A stretch of DNA of 5,133 bases from NCBI GenBank assembly GCA_030630445.1, contig DAOVNC010000270.1:1-5133 (forward strand), written 5' to 3'. The notes below the pieces were generated by a model. It did no database searches, had not been told where the DNA came from, and worked only from the letters and a program-made list of their open reading frames with translations. A program made the position numbers and the translations under genes. Below, piece after piece: positions 1-5,012 of the stretch. This stretch comes from Kiritimatiellales bacterium (GTDB taxonomy: Bacteria > Verrucomicrobiota > Kiritimatiellia > Kiritimatiellales > Pontiellaceae). How positions within the stretch are numbered: position 1 is the first letter of the stretch; every line of letters begins with the position of its first letter.

Positions 1-139
1 CCACCATTCCTCGCGGAATCGCAGTTGATTTCGTCTAGCGCTTTAGCTACCGTTTCCCTAATGAAAGGAACAACGAATAGCCGGACAACGCGCAGGGGAC
101 TTCAACCCCATAAGTTTGCATTCATGCCAGGCGTACCCA
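1..139. other. Left-edge intergenic stretch, no gene recognised
   Basis: No convincing gene is visible here. One plus-strand frame enters from the left edge and stops at a TAG at 36-38, so it could be the last dozen codons of a gene lying outside the window. Another plus-strand frame stays open to about 164, but it runs through the tRNA terminator and is not credible. The bases at 95-115 could fold as a small H-type pseudoknot (GGGG 95-98 with CCCC 106-109, ACTT 99-102 with AAGT 112-115). I checked for the conserved 3' end of tmRNA, the RNase P core and group II intron domain V and saw none. Confidence 0.4.
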
Positions 140-174
140 GAAAAAGAAAGGACCAGTCATGGTGACTGGCCTTT
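140..174 (-). terminator. Intrinsic terminator of tRNA-Pro
   Basis: Read on the minus strand, starting 6 nt after the tRNA CCA end, AAAGG-CCAGTC pairs with GACTGG-T-CCTTT around the loop ACCAT. That gives 11 base pairs with one bulged base. The stem is followed almost at once by a run of five T (141-145). It sits directly downstream of the tRNA, so it almost certainly ends that single-gene transcript. Confidence 0.88.
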
Positions 175-180
175 ATAAAG

Positions 181-257
181 TGGTCGGGGTGGAGAGATTC
201 GAACTCCCGACCTATTGCTCCCAAAGCAACCGCGCTACCAGACTGCGCTACACCCCG
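181..257 (-). tRNA. tRNA-Pro, anticodon UGG
   Basis: The minus strand folds into a complete 77-nt cloverleaf. The acceptor stem is seven perfect pairs (CGGGGTG with CACCCCG), and the D-arm contains GCGC...GCGC. The anticodon stem GTTGC/GCAAT has a G-U first pair, and the loop TTTGGGA gives anticodon TGG (proline). The T-arm carries TTCGAAT, and CCA is encoded at 183-181. The C1-G72 pair with A73 is the unusual end that bacterial prolyl-tRNA synthetase recognises, and G37 is also typical of tRNA-Pro. UGG can read most or all CCN codons, depending on wobble modification. It is a lone tRNA gene with its own promoter upstream and a terminator downstream. Confidence 0.97.
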
Positions 258-280
258 TTCCCAATGATGGAAAGCGCGGA

Positions 281-309
281 AATATCAAGGATTCGGAAGA
301 CAAAGGCAA
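281..309 (-). promoter_or_regulatory. Probable promoter of tRNA-Pro
   Basis: On the minus strand, TTGCCT (309-304) and GATATT (286-281) are separated by exactly 17 bp. Each matches four of six bases of the sigma70 consensus. The next bases, TCCGCGC, form a GC-rich discriminator of the kind seen at growth-rate or stringently controlled stable-RNA promoters. Transcription would start near 274, about 17 nt before the mature tRNA 5' end. The position is right, but the call is by eye. Confidence 0.5.
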
Positions 310-336
310 CCCCTTTTTCGAACATTCCCGAAACGG

Positions 337-364
337 TTGCAATAGCGGTTCGCTTGGGTATGAT
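337..364 (+). promoter_or_regulatory. Possible promoter of the kinase gene
   Basis: TTGCAA (337-342) and TATGAT (359-364) are spaced by 16 bp and match four and five of six consensus bases. The start of transcription would fall near 371, leaving almost no leader before ATG 375 or 381. That would agree with the lack of a Shine-Dalgarno sequence there. It is weak evidence on its own. Confidence 0.28.
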
Positions 365-374
365 GGGCCGCACT

Positions 375-1310
375 ATGACAATGAATATCCAGACCGTAGA
401 GGAACTGAACAAGATCATCCGCAACGGCGATGTCCGCGAATACATCCAACAGGAAGAGGAGGCCAAGGGGCTGGAGGTGGCGGGTATCGCCGGGAAAATT
501 GCGGAGCAGAACCACCGACTGAAGTGGATTTGGCTGGCCGGGCCGTCATCGGCGGGGAAAACAACCTTTACCCGGAGACTGGCGGCAGAGCTTCAGGCGC
601 AGGGCATTCCAACGCATCAGATTTCGCTGGACAACTATTTTGTGAATCGCGACCTGACCCCGAAGAATGCCAAGGGCGAATACGACTATGAGCATATCGA
701 GGCCATCGACCTCCCCTTGCTGGAGCGCCATCTCGACAAGCTGGAGAATGGCCACACCATCGAGATGCCGCACTTCAGGTTTTTGCATGGCCGCCGCGAG
801 TTCCGTGGCGAGATCATCCGTCTGGAACCGGATGAACTGGCGCTGATCGAAGGCATCCACGGGCTGAATCCGCGCATTACCTCGTTTGTTGATCCCGCCC
901 ACGCGTTGAAAATCTACATCGGTGCGCGGACTACGCTGATGCTCGACAACGATACGCGTATTTCGAGCACCAACCATCGGATGATGCGCCGCATGATACG
1001 CGACCATCACTTTCGGGGCAACCCGGTGGAAAAAACCTTTACCCTCTGGCCGGCGGTCCGGGCGGGGGAAGACAAATGGATCTTCCCGTTCCAGCCCTTG
1101 GCCGATCAGGAATACAACTCCGCACTGGGCTATGAGATTTCCGTTCTCAAGCCTTTGGTCGAACCGTTGATCCGCTCGCTGCCGAACCACCACCCGGGGC
1201 ACAAAAAAGCCCAGGAACTACTGGAGTTCCTGGGGCATTTTGAGCCGATCGACAAGTCATGCGTCCCGCCGGATTCCATCCTCCAGGAATTTATCGAGTC
1301 GCCACGCTAG
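375..1310 (+). CDS. Uridine kinase/phosphoribulokinase-family P-loop kinase, short form
   Basis: This 311-residue protein is a nucleoside kinase-like P-loop enzyme, probably cytoplasmic and ATP-dependent. The exact substrate is not shown by the sequence; uridine or another nucleoside is inferred from the family. Walker A is GPSSAGKT (56-63). SLDNYF (84-89) matches the LDxFY substrate motif, followed by YDYEH (103-107). The Walker B-like segment is LALIEGIHGL (155-164), and an arginine-rich lid segment lies around RMMRRMIRDHHFRG (202-215). The C-terminal SILQEFIE resembles the ending of the roughly 550-residue relatives that carry an N-terminal TGS domain. That N-terminal half is absent here. 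The reading frame runs open upstream to 159, but that part lies antisense to the tRNA and is rejected. ATGs at 360, 363, 375 and 381 are possible, none with a clear Shine-Dalgarno; 375 or 381 gives the best N-terminus (TVEELNKII). Confidence 0.87.
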   Translation: MTMNIQTVEELNKIIRNGDVREYIQQEEEAKGLEVAGIAGKIAEQNHRLKWIWLAGPSSAGKTTFTRRLAAELQAQGIPTHQISLDNYFVNRDLTPKNAKGEYDYEHIEAIDLPLLERHLDKLENGHTIEMPHFRFLHGRREFRGEIIRLEPDELALIEGIHGLNPRITSFVDPAHALKIYIGARTTLMLDNDTRISSTNHRMMRRMIRDHHFRGNPVEKTFTLWPAVRAGEDKWIFPFQPLADQEYNSALGYEISVLKPLVEPLIRSLPNHHPGHKKAQELLEFLGHFEPIDKSCVPPDSILQEFIESPR

Positions 1311-2080
1311 CGGACGATCCCCTTTTCGGAGGCGCGGCAGAATTCGAGCAGGCGCTGGGTTTCCGGGGTTTGCTCCAGCTCGGCTTCGATCTTGGCCAGC
1401 GATTGGGAGACGGATTGTTCCTGGCGGTAGAGGATGCGATAGGCTTCCTTGATGGCCTTGCGCCCCGCTTCGCCGACCCCGCGGCGCTCCATGCCGATCT
1501 TGTTGAATCCACGCACTTCGAGCGGATCGCCGGTTCCGATCATGTAGGGCGGCAGATCTTTGGTCACCTTCGACATGCCGCCCACAAAGGCCATCGTGCC
1601 GACCCGCAGGAACTGGACAATCCCAACGAGCCCTTCAAGGGTCACCCCGTCTTCAACCACGACGTGCCCGGCAATCTGGCAGGCGTTGGCAATGATGACG
1701 CGATTACCGATCTGGCAGCAATGCGCGATGTGCGCATAGGCCATGAGGAGGCAATCGTCGCCCACCGTCGTGAATTCGCCGTCGTTGGTGGCGGCGTTGA
1801 CGGTGACGTATTCGCGGATGACGGTGTTGTTGCCGATCGTGACACCCGGATGCCCTCCCTTGAACTTGAGATCTTGCGTCTGCCCGCCAATCACGGCAAA
1901 CGGGGATACCTTGCACCCGTTTCCGAGAGTGGCTTTCCCCGCCACCACCACATGGGAAACCAGTTCGGTGCCGCTGCCGATCACAGCCATTTCGCTTACG
2001 GTGCAGTACGGACCGACGATGGCATCGTCGGCAATCTGCGCGCCATCGGCCACGATGGCGGTTTTATGAATCCGTGCCAT
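1307..2080 (-). CDS. lpxA: UDP-N-acetylglucosamine O-acyltransferase LpxA
   Basis: LpxA transfers a 3-hydroxyacyl chain from acyl carrier protein to the 3-OH of UDP-GlcNAc, the first step of lipid A synthesis in the cytoplasm. The 257 residues match the family's usual length. Residues 1-180 or so form the left-handed beta-helix of hexapeptide repeats, and a helical C-terminal domain follows. HIAH (117-120) supplies the catalytic histidine (H120, equivalent to E. coli H125), AGH (137-139) the H144 equivalent, and QDLKF (69-73) the K76 equivalent. At 155-157 the protein has VQF where E. coli has HQF. G168 aligns with E. coli G173, the acyl-chain ruler, which suggests long hydroxyacyl chains. 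The chosen ATG follows GGAG (2093-2090) by 9 nt and lies 4 nt after the fabZ stop. A TTG at 2101 would also be in frame but overlaps fabZ. The last gene of the operon, it ends in the CTAG shared with the kinase gene. Confidence 0.95.
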   Translation of the reverse strand: MARIHKTAIVADGAQIADDAIVGPYCTVSEMAVIGSGTELVSHVVVAGKATLGNGCKVSPFAVIGGQTQDLKFKGGHPGVTIGNNTVIREYVTVNAATNDGEFTTVGDDCLLMAYAHIAHCCQIGNRVIIANACQIAGHVVVEDGVTLEGLVGIVQFLRVGTMAFVGGMSKVTKDLPPYMIGTGDPLEVRGFNKIGMERRGVGEAGRKAIKEAYRILYRQEQSVSQSLAKIEAELEQTPETQRLLEFCRASEKGIVR

Positions 2081-2084
2081 GGTT

Positions 2085-2519
2085 CTATGCTCCGTAGCCA
2101 AACATTAGGTCCGCTTCGCTGACGAGATCGTCGTCCACATAGGCCTTGCCCTTCACCGAAGCCATGCGGGAACGCATGCGCACCACCTCGATTTCAATAC
2201 GCAACTGGTCGCCCGGAAGCACCACCCGCCTAAACTTGGCATTGTTGATCGACATGAAAAAAGCCACCTTGCCGTCTTTGCCATCGCGGGAATTGAGCAG
2301 TACGCCTGCCACCTGCGCCATGGCTTCGAGCTGCAGTACGCCGGGCATCACGGGGTTGTCCGGAAAGTGCCCCTGGAAAAACAGTTCGTTAAAGGTCAGG
2401 TTCTTGATCCCGACAATGCGGTCGCTCCCGTCTTCGAATTCAATGATTTTATCCACCAGCATAAAGGGATAGCGGTGCGGCATGATCTTAAGGATTTCGG
2501 TTGTACTAAGTTCTGGCAT
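2085..2519 (-). CDS. fabZ: 3-hydroxyacyl-[acyl-carrier-protein] dehydratase FabZ
   Basis: FabZ dehydrates (3R)-hydroxyacyl-ACP to trans-2-enoyl-ACP in the type II fatty acid elongation cycle; it is cytoplasmic and forms hot-dog-fold oligomers. The 144 residues are full length. The signature HRYPFMLVD lies at 15-23, GHFP at 50-53 with catalytic His51, and PGVLQLEAMAQ at 59-69 with catalytic Glu65. The start ATG is preceded by AGGAG (2530-2526) at 6 nt, a good ribosome binding site. It is a separate gene, not fused to LpxC as in Bacteroidota. It lies 37 nt after the cysteine-cluster gene and 4 nt before lpxA, so the three are probably one transcript. FabZ and LpxA draw on the same 3-hydroxyacyl-ACP pool, which explains their frequent pairing. 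No lpxC or lpxD is in the window. Confidence 0.96.
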   Translation of the reverse strand: MPELSTTEILKIMPHRYPFMLVDKIIEFEDGSDRIVGIKNLTFNELFFQGHFPDNPVMPGVLQLEAMAQVAGVLLNSRDGKDGKVAFFMSINNAKFRRVVLPGDQLRIEIEVVRMRSRMASVKGKAYVDDDLVSEADLMFGYGA

Positions 2520-2556
2520 GGTCTACTCCTGATTGGGTTGAAAAGAGGATTGGAAG

Positions 2557-2961
2557 CTAGGGGTTCCGAAGGGGTTGTTCAACATTATTTTGAGCGGCCA
2601 GAAGCTCGTCCAGCACCGGACACCCCTCGGAGACGCTCCACGCGAACGGAAAAGTGCGGCACTGTTCCGGGCGGGCTTCGTAGATGGAACAACGGTCCCC
2701 CTCCAGAAAAGCACAGCTTCCGTCTGCTTTGTCCAGCAGCGCCAATCGAATCCGGTTGGGCGCTAAACGGGTATGGTGATCGATGAACTCCTGATCCAGC
2801 ACCCCGAGGTGCGCAGAGATTGTCGCAATGTCGTTTTCAGTCAGCAAAACCGATCCCGACCAGCGGCAGCAATCGCCGCAGCCCGTGCATTTAAAAGCCT
2901 CTAGAACATTGGGGGCTATCATTGAACCATCCACATTAATGCCGTCTGAATGCGTTGACAT
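2557..2961 (-). CDS. YkgJ-family cysteine-cluster protein (putative zinc/iron-binding)
   Basis: The product is a 134-residue protein with eight cysteines and no signal peptide or membrane segment. CxxCxxCC lies at 25-32 (CTGCGDCC), followed by C83, C91, C101 and C114, with a CRTFPF segment at 101-106. This spacing is typical of the YkgJ/UPF0153 family, which is annotated as a putative zinc- or iron-chelating domain. Its biochemical role is not established, and I infer only metal or cluster binding. It is the first gene of the probable operon with fabZ and lpxA. The ATG at 2961 has no visible Shine-Dalgarno, and a plus-strand TTGACA overlaps its first codons. An internal ATG at 2922 (MIAPNVLEAF) would still retain all the cysteines and is a serious alternative start. 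Confidence 0.85.
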   Translation of the reverse strand: MSTHSDGINVDGSMIAPNVLEAFKCTGCGDCCRWSGSVLLTENDIATISAHLGVLDQEFIDHHTRLAPNRIRLALLDKADGSCAFLEGDRCSIYEARPEQCRTFPFAWSVSEGCPVLDELLAAQNNVEQPLRNP

Positions 2962-2983
2962 TTGGAGGCATTGCAGACACTAT
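2955..2983 (+). promoter_or_regulatory. Possible promoter of the parvulin lipoprotein gene
   Basis: A perfect -35 hexamer TTGACA (2955-2960) is followed after 17 bp by CACTAT (2978-2983), which matches only three of six -10 bases. The start would be near 2990, giving a leader of about 60 nt before ATG 3051. The -35 lies inside the first codons of the divergent cysteine-cluster gene as annotated. Confidence 0.35.
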
Positions 2984-2995
2984 GCCTCTTTTATA

Positions 2996-3014
2996 TCCAT
3001 TTGCGGTAAATGGA
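2996..3014. repeat. 7-bp inverted repeat in the divergent intergenic region
   Basis: TCCATTT and AAATGGA flank the 5-nt spacer GCGGT, giving a perfect dyad of 19 bp. It lies between the divergent cysteine-cluster and lipoprotein genes. It could be a regulator site or a small hairpin in the lipoprotein leader. Chance occurrence is not excluded. Confidence 0.35.
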
Positions 3015-3050
3015 ATGTTTAGGATAACCTCGAAGAAAGGATCAAGAGCG

Positions 3051-4127
3051 ATGTTCAACAAATTTACGAAAACCACGATTCTAATGGTACTTCCCATGGC
3101 CTCCCTGCTGGTATTGACCGGATGCGAGGAAGAAGAAGTCGCAGCACCGGCCACCGAACAAGTCGACCTGTCGCAAACGGAAGACCTGTTTTCCCAGCCC
3201 ATCCAGCCCAACCCTCTCACCACCGACCCTGCGGCCGTGATTGTCCGGGTAAATGGCGAAGACATTACTCGCGGGGAGATCATGGAAGTCATGAACGCCA
3301 GCCTTCAACAACTAGCAGGCAGAGTGCCTCCCCAGCAACTCCAGCAGATGCAGGCCCAGCTCTATACCAATGTACAGGACCAATTGATCACGAAAAAGCT
3401 GATGGATGCCGCCATTGCCGCCGCAAACATTGAGGTTACGGAAGAAGACCTTAACGCCGCCATGGAGGAAATCCGCGCCAGTGTACCGCCGGGGCAGGAT
3501 TTCGAAGCGGCCCTCGCAGCGAACGGAACGACCCTCGAAAAGTTCACTGAGAACATCAAGGAACAGCTCGCTGGCAAAAAGTTTCTCGAAGGCAAGACCG
3601 AAGGCATTGAGGACGCAACGGAAGCCGAAGCCAAAGAGTACTACGATGCCAATCCCGACCGTTTCAAAAAACCCGAAAGTGTAAGCGCCAGCCACATCCT
3701 CATCAAATTCGAGGAAGCCGACACCGACGAAACCAAGGCCGAAAAGAAGGCCCAGCTCGAAAAGATCCGTGCAGACATCCTTGCCGAAACCATCACCTTT
3801 GAAGATGCGGCCAAAACCAACTCCGCTTGCCCGAGCAGTGCCCAGGGCGGATCGCTTGGCACCTTCGGCAAAGGCCAGATGGTTCCTGAATTCGAGCTTG
3901 CCGCCTTCACCCAGGAAAAGGATGAAATCGGCGACGTAGTTGAAACCAGCTTTGGCTACCACATCATAAAAGTCACGGACCGCCAGGAAGAGGGCATTGT
4001 GGAATTCGACGAATCAAAGGAACAGATCACGACCTTCCTTACTCGCCAAAAGAAACAGGAAGCCGTTACCAACTTCATCAAGAGCCTGCGCGACAGCGCC
4101 ACAATCGAGATGGTCGCCGCGCCATAG
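3051..4127 (+). CDS. SurA/PpiC-type parvulin peptidyl-prolyl isomerase, lipoprotein
   Basis: This 358-residue exported protein probably isomerises prolyl bonds and helps fold envelope proteins. A positively charged start and hydrophobic stretch (about 8-22) end in the lipobox LTGC, making Cys25 the likely lipidated residue. An acidic EEEE run follows, then a low-complexity linker to about 60. Residues 62-205 are helical and SurA_N-like, with VNGEDITRGEI (67-77) typical of trigger-like chaperone segments. The parvulin domain spans about 211-310. It holds SHILIKF (214-220), CPSSAQGGSLGTFGKGQM (260-277), PEFELAAF (279-286) and SFGYHIIKV (300-308), with His215, Cys260 and His304 at active-site positions. 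The true ATG follows AAAGGA (3036-3041) by 9 nt; upstream in-frame starts lack this and would bury the signal peptide. Acidic residue 26 argues for retention in the inner membrane under the E. coli +2 rule, but that rule may not hold here. Confidence 0.93.
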   Translation: MFNKFTKTTILMVLPMASLLVLTGCEEEEVAAPATEQVDLSQTEDLFSQPIQPNPLTTDPAAVIVRVNGEDITRGEIMEVMNASLQQLAGRVPPQQLQQMQAQLYTNVQDQLITKKLMDAAIAAANIEVTEEDLNAAMEEIRASVPPGQDFEAALAANGTTLEKFTENIKEQLAGKKFLEGKTEGIEDATEAEAKEYYDANPDRFKKPESVSASHILIKFEEADTDETKAEKKAQLEKIRADILAETITFEDAAKTNSACPSSAQGGSLGTFGKGQMVPEFELAAFTQEKDEIGDVVETSFGYHIIKVTDRQEEGIVEFDESKEQITTFLTRQKKQEAVTNFIKSLRDSATIEMVAAP

Positions 4128-4148
4128 CTAAACGCTGCCTTCATCTGC

Positions 4149-4180
4149 AAACACCCCTCCCAGCCGAGGGGTGTTTTTTT
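4149..4180 (+). terminator. Intrinsic terminator of the parvulin gene
   Basis: CACCCCTC (4152-4159) pairs perfectly with GAGGGGTG (4166-4173) around the 6-nt loop CCAGCC, with further A-T pairs at the base. Seven T follow (4174-4180). It begins 21 nt after the lipoprotein stop codon and marks a single-gene transcript. Confidence 0.95.
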
Positions 4181-4230
4181 ATTCCGCCATCCTGTTATCC
4201 CGTCAAAAAAAGGCTGCACACGAGTCTTCT

Positions 4231-4261
4231 TCTACGAAGAACCCGAATGGTTCTTCGTAGA
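4231..4261. repeat. Perfect 13-bp inverted repeat (REP-like hairpin)
   Basis: TCTACGAAGAACC (4231-4243) is exactly complementary to GGTTCTTCGTAGA (4249-4261), with the 5-nt loop CGAAT. No T-run follows on either strand, so it is not an intrinsic terminator. Its form, a short stem-loop between genes, suits a dispersed palindromic element, but only one copy is in the window. Confidence 0.7.
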
Positions 4262-4316
4262 TTGTTAGCGGGGAATATAGGCATGGGGAGTTTTCATAGC
4301 ATATGGTTTGTTTATC

Positions 4317-4424
4317 GACCGCGAAGACGCTAAGAAGCGAAGATTTCTCCCTGTACTATTCCCCTCTGCCACAGGGCCGGGCTTAAAAATTTCTTTTCCT
4401 TTGCTTCTTAGCGTCTTTGCGGTC
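4317..4424. repeat. Long imperfect inverted repeat, 26-bp arms, likely dispersed element
   Basis: The arms 4317-4342 and 4399-4424 are complementary at 24 of 26 positions. Both exceptions become G-U pairs in RNA read on the plus strand. The outer ends read GACCGC and GCGGTC, and each arm carries GACGCTAAGAAGC or its complement. The 56-nt loop contains a second small stem, CCCTGT (4349-4354) with ACAGGG (4371-4376). No coding capacity and no clear flanking direct repeat are visible. The arm sequence resembles the CCGC-A-AGACGC-type inverted repeats scattered between genes in many environmental bacteria. That resemblance is from memory and not checked. Confidence 0.72.
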
Positions 4425-4501
4425 AACTACTTCCTGATGTGCAAGGTTTTCCATCAAAGCGCCATTGAGGAATTCCCTCCATAAAAATCTACGTGGAACC
4501 T

Positions 4502-4537
4502 AAAAAACTCCCGGCCGCATAACGCAACCGGGAGTTT
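4502..4537 (-). terminator. Intrinsic terminator of the small membrane protein gene
   Basis: On the minus strand AAACTCCCGG (complement of 4537-4528) pairs with CCGGGAGTTT (complement of 4514-4505), with a 13-nt loop, and a run of six T covers 4507-4502. The plus-strand side has only three T after the stem. It therefore works for the minus-strand gene ending at 4564 and supports that gene's orientation. A second small dyad, GTTTAAA (4534-4540) with TTTAAAC (4546-4552), overlaps its upstream edge. Confidence 0.85.
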
Positions 4538-4563
4538 AAAACGTCTTTAAACCTCTCGCCCAA

Positions 4564-4899
4564 TCAGATGGCAAACCCATCTACAAGCAAAACAAACAGG
4601 GCCAGCACACAAACAGTGCACAAGCCCAGCGACCAATACGGCAAAGGGCCGTCCTCCACCTTCCGGCGCAGCAGCTTGGAATACGCAGCCACTGCCGCGA
4701 GCAGGAACGTAGTCAACAGCACCCCCAGAAACGCCGCCTTGTTCTGCGCCGCATGCGCGACCTTGCTACCGGGAGGCCCCACCAGCGGAAGAATCATGCA
4801 CAGAAAAAAGAACGAAAGCCCGGAAGCCACCGCCATGGTGGTTCCGAAAATCGGCTTGGATAATATTCCGTCGGTTGGCTGTTGGTCTTGCCTGTCCAT
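4564..4899 (-). CDS. Small three-helix membrane protein, function unknown
   Basis: I do not recognise this 111-residue protein. It shows three hydrophobic segments likely to cross the membrane, at about 18-40, 56-74 and 88-108. A hydrophilic N-terminus (MDRQDQQPTDG) precedes them. The loop KLLRRK (75-80) between helices two and three is strongly positive. By the positive-inside rule this puts the N-terminus and that loop in the cytoplasm and the C-terminus outside. The start ATG has a modest GGGA about 6 nt upstream. A strong minus-strand terminator lies about 27 nt past the stop. An open frame of the same length on the plus strand (4568-4903) is compositionally poor (Ser/Thr-rich, no ribosome site) and is taken as its shadow. 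It appears to be transcribed alone. Confidence 0.72.
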   Translation of the reverse strand: MDRQDQQPTDGILSKPIFGTTMAVASGLSFFFLCMILPLVGPPGSKVAHAAQNKAAFLGVLLTTFLLAAVAAYSKLLRRKVEDGPLPYWSLGLCTVCVLALFVLLVDGFAI

Positions 4900-4927
4900 A
4901 TGATTCCCATTGGTTAAAGTGATGTCG

Positions 4928-4956
4928 AATATACGCAGGAGCCCCGGGGGTTGGAA
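4928..4956 (-). promoter_or_regulatory. Possible promoter of the small membrane protein gene
   Basis: On the minus strand TATATT (4933-4928) matches five of six -10 bases, and 17 bp upstream TTCCAA (4956-4951) matches three of six -35 bases. Transcription would start near 4921, about 20 nt before the ATG. The -35 is poor, so this is tentative. Confidence 0.3.
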
Positions 4957-4984
4957 GAAAAATCAGCGCGGTTCGCCCATGTCC

Positions 4985-5012
4985 CCCATCGATGGGTGCA
5001 GATGAAATCTGC
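4985..5012. repeat. Two adjacent short palindromes
   Basis: CCCATCGATGGG (4985-4996) is a perfect 12-bp palindrome. One base later, GCAGAT (4998-5003) and ATCTGC (5007-5012) form a perfect 6-bp stem with the triloop GAA. They belong to a run of palindromes leading up to the right-edge gene. Confidence 0.55.

Larger units (their letters stand above)
4181..4501. other. Gene-free intergenic region with inverted repeats
   Basis: Between the parvulin terminator and the terminator of the small membrane protein gene I see no credible coding sequence on either strand. The stretch contains a perfect 13-bp hairpin (4231-4261) and a long imperfect inverted repeat (4317-4424), annotated separately. Outside them, 4425-4501 shows nothing I can name. 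Confidence 0.6.

Noticed and set aside
1..140. tmRNA, RNase P RNA or group II intron fragment at the left edge
   Set aside because: The first bases CCACCA and the possible pseudoknot prompted the idea, but none of the diagnostic conserved cores is visible in the part present.
1..257. tRNA-Pro as an integration site of a genomic island
   Set aside because: No second copy of the tRNA 3' end and no integrase coding sequence is visible in the window, and its neighbours are housekeeping genes.
159..374. Upstream extension of the kinase reading frame to an ATG at 159
   Set aside because: It would translate the antisense strand of tRNA-Pro and half of that tRNA's terminator, and nothing in it resembles the kinase family.
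546..1202. Minus-strand open frame of 218 codons opposite the kinase
   Set aside because: It lies entirely within the well-supported kinase gene and has no family features.
1259..2122. Long plus-strand open frame (287 codons) opposite lpxA
   Set aside because: lpxA on the minus strand has clear family motifs over its whole length; the opposite frame has no ribosome site or recognisable domain and is a coding shadow.
2955..3050. Longer N-terminus for the parvulin lipoprotein, beginning at TTG 2955 or at ATGs 2982 or 3015
   Set aside because: These would put up to 32 residues ahead of a complete lipoprotein signal peptide, while ATG 3051 has AAAGGA at 9 nt.
3312..3962. Minus-strand open frame of 216 codons opposite the parvulin gene
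   Set aside because: Its Phe/Gly-rich composition is what the complement of the Glu/Lys-rich parvulin gene produces; it has no independent support.
4181..4563. CRISPR array or insertion sequence in the gene-free region
   Set aside because: There are no regularly spaced direct repeats, and the inverted repeats enclose no transposase; the 4317-4424 element has only a 56-nt loop.
4568..4903. Plus-strand frame of 111 codons opposite the small membrane protein
   Set aside because: It is Ser/Thr/Pro-rich without a ribosome site, and the terminator at 4502-4537 only makes sense for the minus-strand gene.
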